From IMG/VR virus record IMGVR_UViG_3300003937_000086, positions 1-58,475 of that record: a stretch of 58,475 nt of DNA; one strand, 5' to 3'. The first letter of the stretch is position 1. Every line of letters starts with the position of its first letter. The notes beneath the pieces are model-generated. The model did not search any database. It saw nothing but the letters and a program-made list of their open reading frames with translations, and was not told the origin of the DNA. The stretch is from a virus. The translations under genes were made by a program, and so were the position numbers. Of this stretch, positions 23,016-32,242 are shown piece after piece.

Positions 23016-24326
23016 TTAGTAGATTGAGCTTTTGGCGTTCAGGTAATCGCGCACCTTTGTTGCGTCCTCGTCGGTTAAAGCGTCGAACAGATATAACGCC
23101 TCAAGGTCGATGGAAGCGTTGGCGTTTCCGTCATAATTTCCACCAATAGTAAACTTCTCCGAAGACAATCCACTGAGGTCGAGAGATCTGGTTTTAGCAT
23201 CCGCATTGTTGACTTTGGAAACCTGCTCCCCATCAATAGCTTTTAATTCGTGTAGAATAACTCCTCTATCCGCATCATATGTTCCGTCATGCCCATCTCG
23301 GAAAGCGTTGTCGTAATACCAACCGACATCATCGGTGGTCGTCTGACGGATGGAGAATGCCAGACCTCGCGGATTATTGTAGTCGGTTTCGTCTGGATTA
23401 GTGGAATTGACGGCGAATACTCTGGAATATGTCTCGCTGCCATAATTAACGCTAAACGCCACGAACATATATCCTCCGCTGGTAAGCGTCTGGTTAAACA
23501 AACCACTCATGAAATTATCAGCACCGTCGAAGCGCAGGAACGGTCTACGAACAATGGTGGCGGCGTCTCTCGTCGTGCTGCCTTTGTTAATCGTGACGGT
23601 CTGCCCTGTCGAGCAGGCGAACGAGGACGCCTTGTGATCGCCGTCGGAGAAATCAATATCGAGGACGGAACTTCCGTCTATGCCATCCTTGAGGATTACT
23701 CGCTTCACTAACCCCGACAAAGGGTTTTGCGTCCCACCTCCTAATGAACCAACTTCAACGATAGACGTTCCTGAGCTTGGGGTATGGGCAGGAATAGTTT
23801 TATCCGCTCCTACCTGACTCCACGAATTGCCGTCGGTCGTTTCGAAAAACTGCACTCGGTCATCGCTGACCCTATGAGTGACTTTAAATCCCACAGCGTC
23901 AGACGATGGTGCGGCTGTCGATTCGGCATATTGTGAAGTCCTGTAAAACTGTAGTCTGTCATTAGTTTTTGTTCGTAAAATATAATTATTACTTCCCGTT
24001 CCCCATTTGGCAATAAGGGTCTCCTGCACCCCCGAGGTGTGTTCTCCAAACCATTGCATTTCCATGTCCCCCAAAATGTTCAGGTCTGTTTCGTTCGGGA
24101 CACTCGCATAGTTCCCACTCGCTCCTGACAGATACAAATGACCGTCACCAATCGGAACGTGCGCGCGGGGTTGCTTGGATGCCGTGGTCTGGGCCGCGTT
24201 TGGGCCTCCGCTCACTCGGTTCTCTAAGGAGGCGACAAGCTCAAGGTTTGACGCACTCTTGGCCAAGTCAGTAAGGATTCCCGCACTAGTGCTGGAGTTG
24301 GTCAGGGTCTGTAAGTTGAGTGCCAT
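23016..24326 (-). CDS. Tail protein with concanavalin/LamG-like fold, 436 aa
   Basis: An N-terminal region with NYASVPNETDLNILGDMEMQ, then YILRTKTNDRLQFYRTS, VGFKVTHRVSDDRVQFFETT and WSQVGADKT, follows the LamG/concanavalin A-like lectin pattern of beta strands. A second similar unit occupies the C-terminal half (PFLRFDGADNFMSGLF through KFTIGGNYDGN). Two lectin-fold modules in one protein fit a host-glycan binding tail fibre or spike. The stop is 3 bp before the protease start; start and stop are tightly packed with the upstream fibre gene. Confidence 0.7.
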   Translation of the reverse strand: MALNLQTLTNSSTSAGILTDLAKSASNLELVASLENRVSGGPNAAQTTASKQPRAHVPIGDGHLYLSGASGNYASVPNETDLNILGDMEMQWFGEHTSGVQETLIAKWGTGSNNYILRTKTNDRLQFYRTSQYAESTAAPSSDAVGFKVTHRVSDDRVQFFETTDGNSWSQVGADKTIPAHTPSSGTSIVEVGSLGGGTQNPLSGLVKRVILKDGIDGSSVLDIDFSDGDHKASSFACSTGQTVTINKGSTTRDAATIVRRPFLRFDGADNFMSGLFNQTLTSGGYMFVAFSVNYGSETYSRVFAVNSTNPDETDYNNPRGLAFSIRQTTTDDVGWYYDNAFRDGHDGTYDADRGVILHELKAIDGEQVSKVNNADAKTRSLDLSGLSSEKFTIGGNYDGNANASIDLEALYLFDALTDEDATKVRDYLNAKSSIY

Positions 24327-24329
24327 TGT

Positions 24330-26081
24330 TTAGAGATTGTCTGAGTGATGAGGCCAGTAGATGAGGCGTTTGATGTGGCCTATGTAGTTCGAGCCTATCT
24401 GAAGCAGGGATGATGTAAGAAGATTTCCATTATGTGTAGCTGTGACTTCAGTTTCTCCATTAAATGATCCTTTCATTGTAGTGCTATCGAAAGACACTGC
24501 TATTCTATGAAGAGCATTTGATTCAACATTATTGGACATTGTTAAAATATTAGCTCCATCATAGCTTCGAATGTTACTAAGATTTCCGTTACTGTAAATA
24601 ATCCTACGATTACTATCCCCTCCTCGTAATAGATACTGCTCGCCGACGGTAATATCTTTTGGAGTGAATTCTACGTAAAACGTTCCTTCACTGGTATTGT
24701 AGAAGTTCGTAAAGTCACTACCAGTAATGTCAAGATTATCAGCCGCTCGCGTCACCGTGCTTCCTGATGTGGGGATGTATGATGTGGCTACAGCGCCTTG
24801 TTCAAGCTGTGCGCCCCAGATGTAAACTCCGCTTGTTCCGTCTCCGGTGTAAGTAACATTACCACTGTCATCTAAAGGAGACACACCAACGTCCCAGCTG
24901 TAAGTTGACGCTTTTTGTCCTGTAACGGTAATTCGTTTCCAGCCATTCCCACAATCTTCAATAGAATGCCCATCCACTTGTGTGTTAGATGTGACTGTTC
25001 CTAATGCGCTATTACTGATTAAGTCGTAATCAACAGCAAAAAATTGATTTGTTAGGTGATAAGCGTAAATCCTTACTTTTGTTCGCTCACCCGCTTTAAC
25101 AAATATGGAGGACGAGTGGGATGTGCTGGCTGTTGTATTAGTGTTATTATTAGCTCTAAAAAGTTTAAGGCTATTTGTATTATCCTCAATTAGCTTGTAG
25201 GCGTTGGTGCTTGCGTCTGGTGCAGTAAATCCGCTCTGAACAGTGCAATTAGAAAGTGTTACGTCCTGACTAAAGTCCTCACTATTAACAACCAAGTTCG
25301 TCGCTGCTGGCTCAACCAGAATCATTGGCACTCTTGGCGCATATGTGGCTGCTGCAAAGTATTTCGGGCTTCCTGTTGTGTTAGCCACGAAGGAACTTGC
25401 GGTTGTACCTTCTTCAACTTGGGGCATTGCGATTTCTACAGATTCACCATTGATGGCGATTTGAGGACCGATAGGAATCGATGTGCTGTTGGCTGTAAAT
25501 GGCACTTCCACTCTGGACCAATCATTCGTAATCGTTACATCCGTCGCTGTACCTTCCACAGCATTTACATGCCTCATTCGGATAGTTCCAGTTCCAGAAA
25601 CTCTCCTAATATACATGGAGATAATATATTCCTGACCTACTACAGCAGGGCAATTAAAATACAAACTGGCGTTATTTTGCGTCCCAGTAATTACAACACT
25701 TGGCTGACCACTATAACCACTTCCTGCGACATCAGAAGAGCCGTTATTAACCCACCCACTAGAGAAGTCCGTATACTTAACCCGTTGAAACTTCGTCGGA
25801 GTCAACTCTTCACCCTGCACATGATCAACACGAACTGTATTCGGTGAAGCTGTTTGGATGTTCCCGCTCGCGTCAGTATACGTTGCTGTTCCCGCTCTCG
25901 TAGCCGTAATAATATCCAAGCTGGACGGATTCGCCGGATCAAGGTCAAGGGACTCGGAAGCAAGCGGGGCCATCATCGACTCCTGCATTTCGTATGCAAT
26001 AATCGGGTTGAGGGATAAGGGGTCGAAGGGGGAGAACGCTCTACCCCTACTAAGACCTAAACCGAGACCGAGCCGAGACAT
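24330..26081 (-). CDS. Tail fibre or head fibre with carbohydrate-binding modules, 583 aa
   Basis: After a Gly/Ser/Pro-rich start, two carbohydrate-binding type beta modules are visible: one with WSRVEVPFTANSTSIPIGP and MPQVEEGTTASSFV, and one with GVYIWGAQLEQGAVATSYIP then STVTRAADNLDI. That closing pattern (IWGAQLEQG-A-SYIPT) is characteristic of such modules in phage fibre proteins. The C-terminus resembles a LamG unit (QYLLRGGDSNRRIIYSNG). Role: surface-exposed adhesin. Four bases separate it from the 436-aa lectin-fold protein, suggesting one adhesion complex. Confidence 0.7.
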   Translation of the reverse strand: MSRLGLGLGLSRGRAFSPFDPLSLNPIIAYEMQESMMAPLASESLDLDPANPSSLDIITATRAGTATYTDASGNIQTASPNTVRVDHVQGEELTPTKFQRVKYTDFSSGWVNNGSSDVAGSGYSGQPSVVITGTQNNASLYFNCPAVVGQEYIISMYIRRVSGTGTIRMRHVNAVEGTATDVTITNDWSRVEVPFTANSTSIPIGPQIAINGESVEIAMPQVEEGTTASSFVANTTGSPKYFAAATYAPRVPMILVEPAATNLVVNSEDFSQDVTLSNCTVQSGFTAPDASTNAYKLIEDNTNSLKLFRANNNTNTTASTSHSSSIFVKAGERTKVRIYAYHLTNQFFAVDYDLISNSALGTVTSNTQVDGHSIEDCGNGWKRITVTGQKASTYSWDVGVSPLDDSGNVTYTGDGTSGVYIWGAQLEQGAVATSYIPTSGSTVTRAADNLDITGSDFTNFYNTSEGTFYVEFTPKDITVGEQYLLRGGDSNRRIIYSNGNLSNIRSYDGANILTMSNNVESNALHRIAVSFDSTTMKGSFNGETEVTATHNGNLLTSSLLQIGSNYIGHIKRLIYWPHHSDNL

Positions 26082-26088
26082 GATGCCG

Positions 26089-26331
26089 TTATACTTGGTT
26101 GTATGCGAGAACCTTGCCGGAGGTCAAGGCGAACGAAGTGATCTGACCGTAGATAACCGTTCCGGCAGGAATGGCGAATCCGGTCAAAGTCCCAGTCAGT
26201 TCGGGCCAAGTGATCGCGCTGAAGTTAGCTTCTTCCAGCACCTGAAGGGCGCAGAAATCGCCCGTAGCACTACTGGTTACGCACTCAGCTCCGTTCTGGC
26301 CGAAGGATTGTTTGTCGATATTGTTAGTCAT
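26089..26331 (-). CDS. Small virion-associated protein, 80 aa
   Basis: Beta-rich, no signal peptide: EEANFSAITWPELTGTLTGF, AIPAGTVIYGQITSFALTSG, KVLAYN. The motif PAGTVIYGQI resembles short surface-exposed phage decoration or fibre-base proteins. It lies between the adapter-like gene and the fibre gene in a tightly packed minus-strand operon, 3 bp from its upstream neighbour. Function unknown. Confidence 0.5.
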   Translation of the reverse strand: MTNNIDKQSFGQNGAECVTSSATGDFCALQVLEEANFSAITWPELTGTLTGFAIPAGTVIYGQITSFALTSGKVLAYNQV

Positions 26332-26334
26332 GAG

Positions 26335-27279
26335 TTAAATAATGTTTGGGGTGTTGAAATTGTTTCCGGCTGGTTTGAGGGTGACTTTAGGCTTCGCGGC
26401 CCCTCTGGTGGCGTCCAGTTCCTCATCGAGAAGCTGGCGGCAGATCGTCCAGTGATACTGGGCGCGTTCCAGATCGGCGTTGTCCTCCGCCAGCATACCC
26501 AAAAGTCCGTGCTTGATGACGTTCAGGTTGCCTAGATACATGATGTCGTCCTGCGTCAGGACTGGCTCCCATGCTCGTTTGAGCAGTAGTTTGACGTTCT
26601 TGACAGACGAATCGCTGTTGTGGAACCGGAATCGGCGGTAGCGAGCCACGCCGTCGCCTCTGATTATGGCTAGAGTTATCTCAGAATTATCTTCCTGATT
26701 TAAAGCGTATACTTCTACCCCTTCAGGGATGCCGTAGAATGATATAGATTTTACTTCCGTGATACTGTCTTCAGTCCACCCCGCTGAATAATCCGATAAA
26801 TCAGAGGTGAAGACCAAATCCGCGCCTGAATTGACTGCCGCGACAACAACTTCACCTTCAGTGGGTAAAGGGTTCGGGCTAGTGGTGGTGGAAGGCTCGC
26901 TAGAACGGAGAGCAATCTCATATCTGTCGTCTGTGAGAGTCCTTAGATCCTCTTTGGTGGGGTGAAACCCGTCGTCCACGATGCCGAAAATGGGCGCAGG
27001 TCCGTCACTGGCGTAGCCAGAGATCCGGTAATCATGCCACTGGGACTGCGCTTCTACCGGAGAGTTCTGCAACATAGCCCCTAATAGGCTGTCAGCGTGT
27101 TCGGGCAGCGTGAAATAGTCGTTTGTGGTCTCAATAGACCAGTCATACAGAAGATCCCGCCACATCCCCATAGCGTAGAGGCGGGGCATGACCATGTTCA
27201 ATTTCGCCACGATATCCTCATCGGGGCGGACATAGTCGGAAAGGGCTTTGGTTACGGCCTTGACAGTCAACGCTGGCAT
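26335..27279 (-). CDS. Head-tail adapter or tail tubular-type protein, 314 aa
   Basis: The first half (VKAVTKALSDYVRPDEDIVA, LNMVMPRLYAMGMWRDLLYD, YFTLPEHADSLLGAML) follows a pattern I know from podovirus neck/adapter proteins: a helical start, then W-R-D-L with an LP-x-x motif. The middle is beta-rich and the end is helical with a Lys-Pro tail. It lies between the fibre genes and the glycosyltransferases. Assignment is by family memory and position, not by a decisive motif. Confidence 0.55.
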   Translation of the reverse strand: MPALTVKAVTKALSDYVRPDEDIVAKLNMVMPRLYAMGMWRDLLYDWSIETTNDYFTLPEHADSLLGAMLQNSPVEAQSQWHDYRISGYASDGPAPIFGIVDDGFHPTKEDLRTLTDDRYEIALRSSEPSTTTSPNPLPTEGEVVVAAVNSGADLVFTSDLSDYSAGWTEDSITEVKSISFYGIPEGVEVYALNQEDNSEITLAIIRGDGVARYRRFRFHNSDSSVKNVKLLLKRAWEPVLTQDDIMYLGNLNVIKHGLLGMLAEDNADLERAQYHWTICRQLLDEELDATRGAAKPKVTLKPAGNNFNTPNII

Positions 27280-27342
27280 AGGCCGAATATAGTCGGGTTA
27301 GGACGGCAAGTCAATCACTGAGAAATAGGGATATTGCCTCCC

Positions 27343-27954
27343 TCAATGCCAACTACCCGCATAACCTGCGTCCACCCACGCATTTAAATTAGTCGGTTTT
27401 TTTTCAGAACATAATCTTGTGTAAGCTTTACGATCTGTAACCATCGTCAAATCCCACATCATAGCCCTAATAGACTCCCACCAAGCTTTTGGGCCTGTGA
27501 TGTGCCATACATTGCCTTTTGTTAGTAGCTCTTTATCCCTCAGTTGGTGTTTACAGACACACACCATCAGAGGATGTTGCGGTTCGGCCATCCAAACAAG
27601 GCCGTTAGAACACGCATGGGCGTGAGGGTTAGTTACAACCATAGTGTCAGTAGCGGATATAAAATTTAAAAAATCAGGTATATTATTGGGGATAACGTCA
27701 GTACCTGTCGCAACTCCCCCAATATCACGTAAGGCCAGCGCGAGGATTATGTCTGCCCTCATAGCGTGGCAATTACAGAGCGCAGTAACCTCTTTAAATT
27801 CTGGCCACCTCTCTGAAGCCGATTCATCGTCCCACAGAATTAAATCCCACTCTTCTGGTAGATCGGATCTCCATTTATCTCTATTTTTTTTAAATTCTTT
27901 AGGTAGTTCTGACTCCCCTTGAACCCACACTTGATGTAAAATTTTAACACTCAT
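27343..27954 (-). CDS. Glycosyltransferase, GT32/DXD sugar-binding type, 203 aa
   Basis: Transfers a sugar from a nucleotide donor. The pattern KILHQVWVQGESELP, then LPEEWDLILWDDESA and MRADIILALALRDIGG matches the DXD sugar-binding region family. The metal-binding motif, normally GG-x-x-x-D-x-D, reads GGVATGTDV here, so the first Asp is replaced by Gly; activity is uncertain. I choose ATG 27954 (MSVKILHQ), preceded by a GGTGA segment, over the TTG start at 27963. It overlaps the stop region of the GT25 gene. Its target is probably a virion protein encoded upstream. Confidence 0.75.
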   Translation of the reverse strand: MSVKILHQVWVQGESELPKEFKKNRDKWRSDLPEEWDLILWDDESASERWPEFKEVTALCNCHAMRADIILALALRDIGGVATGTDVIPNNIPDFLNFISATDTMVVTNPHAHACSNGLVWMAEPQHPLMVCVCKHQLRDKELLTKGNVWHITGPKAWWESIRAMMWDLTMVTDRKAYTRLCSEKKPTNLNAWVDAGYAGSWH

Positions 27955-27956
27955 AA

Positions 27957-28628
27957 TCACCAAAACATTGTTTTACTGACCCTGCCACTAATGTTCGACG
28001 AACCTTCCCGTTGACCTGCGATCCAGTCAGCCGGACAGTATACGTTCCAGTCTTTACGTCGGTGTGCTACTTCTAGCTGATGGTCAATATGCTTGTTTGT
28101 ATTCTTGTAGTCCGACGCATACGAGATGTGGCGGTATAAATCCGTGAAAATAGACTGATTAACCGCGTAGGCGTGCGTCCTGTTAATCGAGTTTCCAATT
28201 ATCACATTAGGGGAGTCTGTGACACTGTGGTTACGGCGGTGCTGGCCCCCTAAGTAGATCTGACCCCAGTCTTCTGGCACGTCTACCATGAACTCGTTAA
28301 GCCTCGATAACGGGTCATCTTTGAAGATGATATCGTCCTCCAGTATCAAGACGTTATTTAAAGTCATCATATGACGGTCGTCCCTGTCTTGGATGACATC
28401 TTCAAGGATTCGCTGGTGTGAACGTAGGCAACCCCACGCGCCTCTACCGGAACCCCAGTCAGCAGGATGGGTTACCCAGTCACCGATAATGGCTGGATAA
28501 TAATGAACCTTGTCATTATCCACCATTCCAGTTTCTTCTAAATGCTTCTTCGTCTCTTCAAGACGATCCGGTCTATGGGCGCAGTTGATCACGTAAACGC
28601 GGTCAAACCAGTCTGTTAGGTTTTTCAT
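27957..28628 (-). CDS. Glycosyltransferase family 25-type, 223 aa
   Basis: LPS-type galactosyltransferase family (GT25) pattern: DRVYVINCAHRPDRLEETKK, ending a donor strand, then GAWGCLRSHQRILEDV and NNVLILEDDIIFKD, where LEDD is the GT25 acidic motif. Also YLGGQHRR and a late KNTNKHIDHQLE. It overlaps the DXD-type glycosyltransferase gene downstream and the Ser-rich protein gene upstream by 4 bp, so it is translated with them. It could glycosylate a virion protein or modify host surface sugars. Confidence 0.85.
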   Translation of the reverse strand: MKNLTDWFDRVYVINCAHRPDRLEETKKHLEETGMVDNDKVHYYPAIIGDWVTHPADWGSGRGAWGCLRSHQRILEDVIQDRDDRHMMTLNNVLILEDDIIFKDDPLSRLNEFMVDVPEDWGQIYLGGQHRRNHSVTDSPNVIIGNSINRTHAYAVNQSIFTDLYRHISYASDYKNTNKHIDHQLEVAHRRKDWNVYCPADWIAGQREGSSNISGRVSKTMFW

Positions 28629-29032
28629 GGTTGTGCTTGTGCTTCTGATACTGATGAGAAACTTTTCTCGGAACCACTAGAGGAAGAGGAAGAGGACTCG
28701 CTGCTGCTGTCGCTGTCACTGCTGCTGTCGCTGCTGCAAGATGAACCACTAGTGGTGACGGTGATGGTGTATATAACGTCATTACCTGCGTAATCAAGCT
28801 CAATATACGTGTAATCACCTGCCGGATCGTCTTCGTCGGCGACGCCATCTCGCTCTACGTTACGGATGTCGTCGGTTAAAACCCAATTATCGACGCCGTT
28901 CCATTGTATGGTTCTAGAGCCTCCTCCCACTTCTTGATAAAGCGAGCCAGTCCATTCAAAATTAAAAGGGCCAGCTAGTACACCCCCGCCATCCTCAAAA
29001 TATGTGGCTTGTGCTTTACAAGGTAACGACAT
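28625..29032 (-). CDS. Virion-type protein with a Ser/Asp-rich C-terminal tail, 135 aa
   Basis: The first 95 residues form a beta-rich domain (AQATYFEDGGGVLAGPFNFE, WNGVDNWVLTDDIRNVERDG), then residues of about 97-130 are almost only Ser with Asp and Glu (SSCSSDSSSDSDSSSESSSS). The tail DNA is a repetitive AG/CT-rich tract. It lies directly upstream of the two glycosyltransferases and overlaps both neighbours, so the tail is a natural O-glycosylation substrate candidate. No signal peptide. Function otherwise unknown. Confidence 0.6.
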   Translation of the reverse strand: MSLPCKAQATYFEDGGGVLAGPFNFEWTGSLYQEVGGGSRTIQWNGVDNWVLTDDIRNVERDGVADEDDPAGDYTYIELDYAGNDVIYTITVTTSGSSCSSDSSSDSDSSSESSSSSSSGSEKSFSSVSEAQAQP

Positions 29033-30105
29033 TACTTTCTCGGATAGGCTGAGTTAATAAACTTCTCGTTAGCGATGAACTGCTCTTTGCTTCGCTCAGG
29101 CATATCGAGATGTTTAAATCCTTTACGTACTCCAGTCAACTTCAAAGTAACTTTTTTGGGTCTCAAGAAAGACAAAGGCCAAGCTGAGAGGATCACGTTG
29201 TTCTTTTCAACTACCGCTCCGACTGATCCGGCCCTGTCACCAGCTACGCCTGTAATGGTCATTGAGTCCGGCTCGCATACCGCCAAAAATCGATCATCGA
29301 TTCGGGTTACGGTTTTGGGGCCGACTACTTTAACGTCGCGCATCACGAACTCAAAGAGAACCTCGTTGGACTCCATTGTGAACAGCGCACCGTATCCTTT
29401 GTCATGCCAACCCATCGGCACGATTGCCGTTGATTTATCAGAGCCGGAATCACTAGAACTAGAACTAGAATCACTAGAATCAGAATCACTAGAATCACTA
29501 GATGATGATTCTGATTCTGATTCAGAAGAATCAGAAGAAGAAGAAGAAGAATCACATTTACCGTCAAACGCACTAATCCAGTATACGTCGCTACCTATGT
29601 CTTGTATTAAATTAGGGATGTCGTAGTCATCAACCGTGCCTATCTTTACGAAGAATTTACCACCATTCTGATTAGGCAGACTTTGCGACTCCGGCTCTTC
29701 CGGCCCGACTAGTTCACATTTTTCTACTGCGCCTTTGCAATTTGTTTCCCAATACAGGTAAACATTGCCGCGCCAGCCCAGAGTTATGTAATTGTATCTA
29801 GACCCTTCTTCGTCCTCAAAGTTAATGGGAACGTGTACCTCTGGGTTAGTTATTGATGTTTGCTCCTCATCATCATCTGTGTCAAACTTGTTTATTTGGG
29901 CAATTAGAGATCCGAAGTAAATATCAATCCCTGTAGGAGCGGGACGCATGGCAAAGGGGAACGGTTTATACTCTTGTGGCTGCTCTGAAGTCGTTATTTC
30001 GATGGGTATTTCATCGAAAGGAACCACATAGTCTTTGTTTTCCTGCGGCGCACTATTTAGTGAGACAGGTAAGCGGACATCAGATCTGGAAAACGGTTCT
30101 TCCAT
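29032..30105 (-). CDS. Virion-type protein with internal Ser/Asp-rich spacer, 357 aa
   Basis: The N-terminal domain (about residues 1-190) and C-terminal domain (about 235-357, with a beta-rich core and KKVTLKLTGVRKGFKHLD) are separated by a spacer of about 40 residues of Ser, Asp and Glu (29440-29560). The pattern repeats in the adjacent 135-aa protein. The gene's end abuts the start of that protein (29032). It belongs to the minus-strand virion operon, next to two glycosyltransferases. No known family; head fibre, spike or decoration roles are possible. Confidence 0.6.
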   Translation of the reverse strand: MEEPFSRSDVRLPVSLNSAPQENKDYVVPFDEIPIEITTSEQPQEYKPFPFAMRPAPTGIDIYFGSLIAQINKFDTDDDEEQTSITNPEVHVPINFEDEEGSRYNYITLGWRGNVYLYWETNCKGAVEKCELVGPEEPESQSLPNQNGGKFFVKIGTVDDYDIPNLIQDIGSDVYWISAFDGKCDSSSSSSDSSESESESSSSDSSDSDSSDSSSSSSDSGSDKSTAIVPMGWHDKGYGALFTMESNEVLFEFVMRDVKVVGPKTVTRIDDRFLAVCEPDSMTITGVAGDRAGSVGAVVEKNNVILSAWPLSFLRPKKVTLKLTGVRKGFKHLDMPERSKEQFIANEKFINSAYPRK

Positions 30106-30111
30106 CTAGCT

Positions 30112-31371
30112 TTATGGTGACTCTGGTGGTTTGTAAACTCTCGTAGTTTCTTTCAAGTAGCCTCCCCTAAACTTTTTAACAGTAGACGATACGATCAGAG
30201 AGTCGGGCCACACTGTGTGATTAGTTTCGGGGAAAAAATATGTTCCAGCGGTGTATTTATACGTCGCGTCTGCATTACCGTTAGTTACGTCCACGTTTAC
30301 ATTGCCATGTAGTGTCTCCCCGACCCGTAAATTAAAATAAGGGGTGGCTACCGCGATTGGTTCGGGCTGCATAGGCTCGTCAACAGCATCGGCAGTAACA
30401 TCGGCTTTCGACCAAGAAACCGTAACTAGGGCCTTACACGGGCCTCGATACGACCCTTTCTCGTATTGGACTTCAGGAACATGGGTTACCGCGCCTGACC
30501 TTTTTTCCCATTCGTCAAACCTAATAGGGAGTTTTAGAATCGGCGGGAAGAAGTAGTTAACAGTTGTAAAGTAGCTGAATGAGGGGGTAGTTTGGCCGTC
30601 AAAATTTACAACTTGTTGCTTTGTGACCGCATACCAGTTGTCCGAGAGTTGTTGCACCGTCCGTACGATTCCATAATCACTTAATTCCCAGTAAGGGCTA
30701 TCTGAGTTTTTTGCTACCGTCGAGATAGGGAATGATGCCCCATTTACTGAGACTTGCTCAGTCGCATACATCAGGGTCTGCTTCGTGTAGTTCGTCTTTG
30801 AGAAAAACTCGTCGTAGTCCAGCCGATACATGGGGACTTTCTTCACGTAGACCCGCTGCTCAACGACGTATAACCCGTTAAGCACCTTATCGTTTAGCGG
30901 GATCTGCTTACGCTGTGCCAGAACATACGTATCGGTTTTATTATGGTTAAGTTCATCGACCCTAGCGGATGAGGGGAACTTATCGACCGGAACATCAGGC
31001 ATGGTATCCCCCATCGCCGGAAGTTCTGGGTTAAACTCGCTACGACGGATCACGTAGTCCCGCGCCACGGCGTCGAACTTAGTTCCTCCAATGTCAGCTT
31101 CCGTATACGACCAGTTATCGTTGTCCTGATCTAGCTGGTCAGCAGCGTAGTAGTAACGGTAATACCGAGTCTGTTGTTTAGGATCAGAAGCCTCGACGTG
31201 GACCAGTCTGTGGTTTGGCCACTTCTTGGAGTCTGGGTGCTTGGTTCCGTATTCCGGTATGTCTGTTCCGACCCGCTCTGCGTCTACGGACTCAAAGAAT
31301 AGGATGTCGTTGACGTTCGGCGTAGGGAACGTGACGACTGACTGTCTCTGCGGTGATGGGTTAAGGGCCAT
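30112..31371 (-). CDS. Putative virion protein, 419 aa
   Basis: Beta-rich, with aromatic repeats (YYRYYYAADQLDQDND, YFTTVNYFFPPILKLPI, YKYTAGTYFFPETNHTV). No catalytic motif. Tightly packed (6 bp) before the 357-aa protein and 16 bp after the fibre-like protein, on the minus strand. Length and composition fit a tail spike, a connector or a large surface component. Not recognised as a family. Confidence 0.5.
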   Translation of the reverse strand: MALNPSPQRQSVVTFPTPNVNDILFFESVDAERVGTDIPEYGTKHPDSKKWPNHRLVHVEASDPKQQTRYYRYYYAADQLDQDNDNWSYTEADIGGTKFDAVARDYVIRRSEFNPELPAMGDTMPDVPVDKFPSSARVDELNHNKTDTYVLAQRKQIPLNDKVLNGLYVVEQRVYVKKVPMYRLDYDEFFSKTNYTKQTLMYATEQVSVNGASFPISTVAKNSDSPYWELSDYGIVRTVQQLSDNWYAVTKQQVVNFDGQTTPSFSYFTTVNYFFPPILKLPIRFDEWEKRSGAVTHVPEVQYEKGSYRGPCKALVTVSWSKADVTADAVDEPMQPEPIAVATPYFNLRVGETLHGNVNVDVTNGNADATYKYTAGTYFFPETNHTVWPDSLIVSSTVKKFRGGYLKETTRVYKPPESP

Positions 31372-31387
31372 ATCCGTTTATATCCGT

Positions 31388-32242
31388 TTAGGAGGTTGCG
31401 ACTTTGATGACGGCGAAGTTTATTTTTACGGTAGCTGCCACATTACCATTGCCGCCGTTTCTTACAGATATGCTACAATTGCCTGTTGTTGTTGCGGTAA
31501 CTGAAGCGTATAACTTGTCGTGACCGACTTGTAGTGACACAACAACAACATCGTTAGCTCCTATATGGGTATTGCTTAAAACAAACACGCTGGAGTCGTT
31601 AGCTGAGTATGTGTTCGGCACGCAGGTAATCACTCCAGAGGGGGCATCCAAGGTGACTCCTGTAGTAATACTGTTCTCTTGAGTCTCAGTGCCGCCGGAG
31701 GAGTACCCTAGATCTGCGCTGGCGAAGATGTTGGGTGCGGAGACATTCCCTGCTAATGCGGTAATGTCTCCGACAGTGGCTACCACGTCCCCGTCCGATA
31801 ACGTAACATCCCCGCTAGTTCCCACATCTCCGGCGGAACTAACGCTGAATTGGTCACTACTCCCAACTGCGAGAGTGGTAAAGTCACCAGCAGAACCAGA
31901 GACATTCCCGACTAAGGAGGTGATGTTTCCGGTAGAGACCGTAATGTCCCCGACAGAGACCGTAATGTCTCCGTCCGCTGCCGTAATGTCACCATCAGTT
32001 GCCACATCTCCGGCGGAATTAACACTAAATACGTTGTTATTCCCAACTGTAAGAGTGGTGAAGTCACCAGCACCTGCTGTTAGAGTATTAGCCTGAATGT
32101 TCGCTGTGCCATCACTACTCGTTGCGCTAGTAATCGTATTAGGGCCAGCTGCTCCTTCCGACCCCGCCAACAGTGTGAGAGAATAACTGGAATCAGTTAC
32201 AGTCAGACTGTGCCTAAGCGATTCTGTGATTTCTACGCCCAT
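31388..32242 (-). CDS. Fibre-like virion protein with repeats, 284 aa
   Basis: Residues of about 40-170 contain repeated beta-strand motifs built around SAGDVATDGDITAADGDITV, SVGDITVSTGNIT and TLAVGSSDQFSVSSAGDV. Such periodic G-D-I/V-T repeats form trimeric fibre shafts in phage tail or head fibres. The N-terminal part (ITESLRHSLTVTDSSYSLTL) is an attachment candidate; the end is a globular beta domain. It overlaps the 112-aa gene by 1 bp. Confidence 0.65.
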   Translation of the reverse strand: MGVEITESLRHSLTVTDSSYSLTLLAGSEGAAGPNTITSATSSDGTANIQANTLTAGAGDFTTLTVGNNNVFSVNSAGDVATDGDITAADGDITVSVGDITVSTGNITSLVGNVSGSAGDFTTLAVGSSDQFSVSSAGDVGTSGDVTLSDGDVVATVGDITALAGNVSAPNIFASADLGYSSGGTETQENSITTGVTLDAPSGVITCVPNTYSANDSSVFVLSNTHIGANDVVVVSLQVGHDKLYASVTATTTGNCSISVRNGGNGNVAATVKINFAVIKVATS

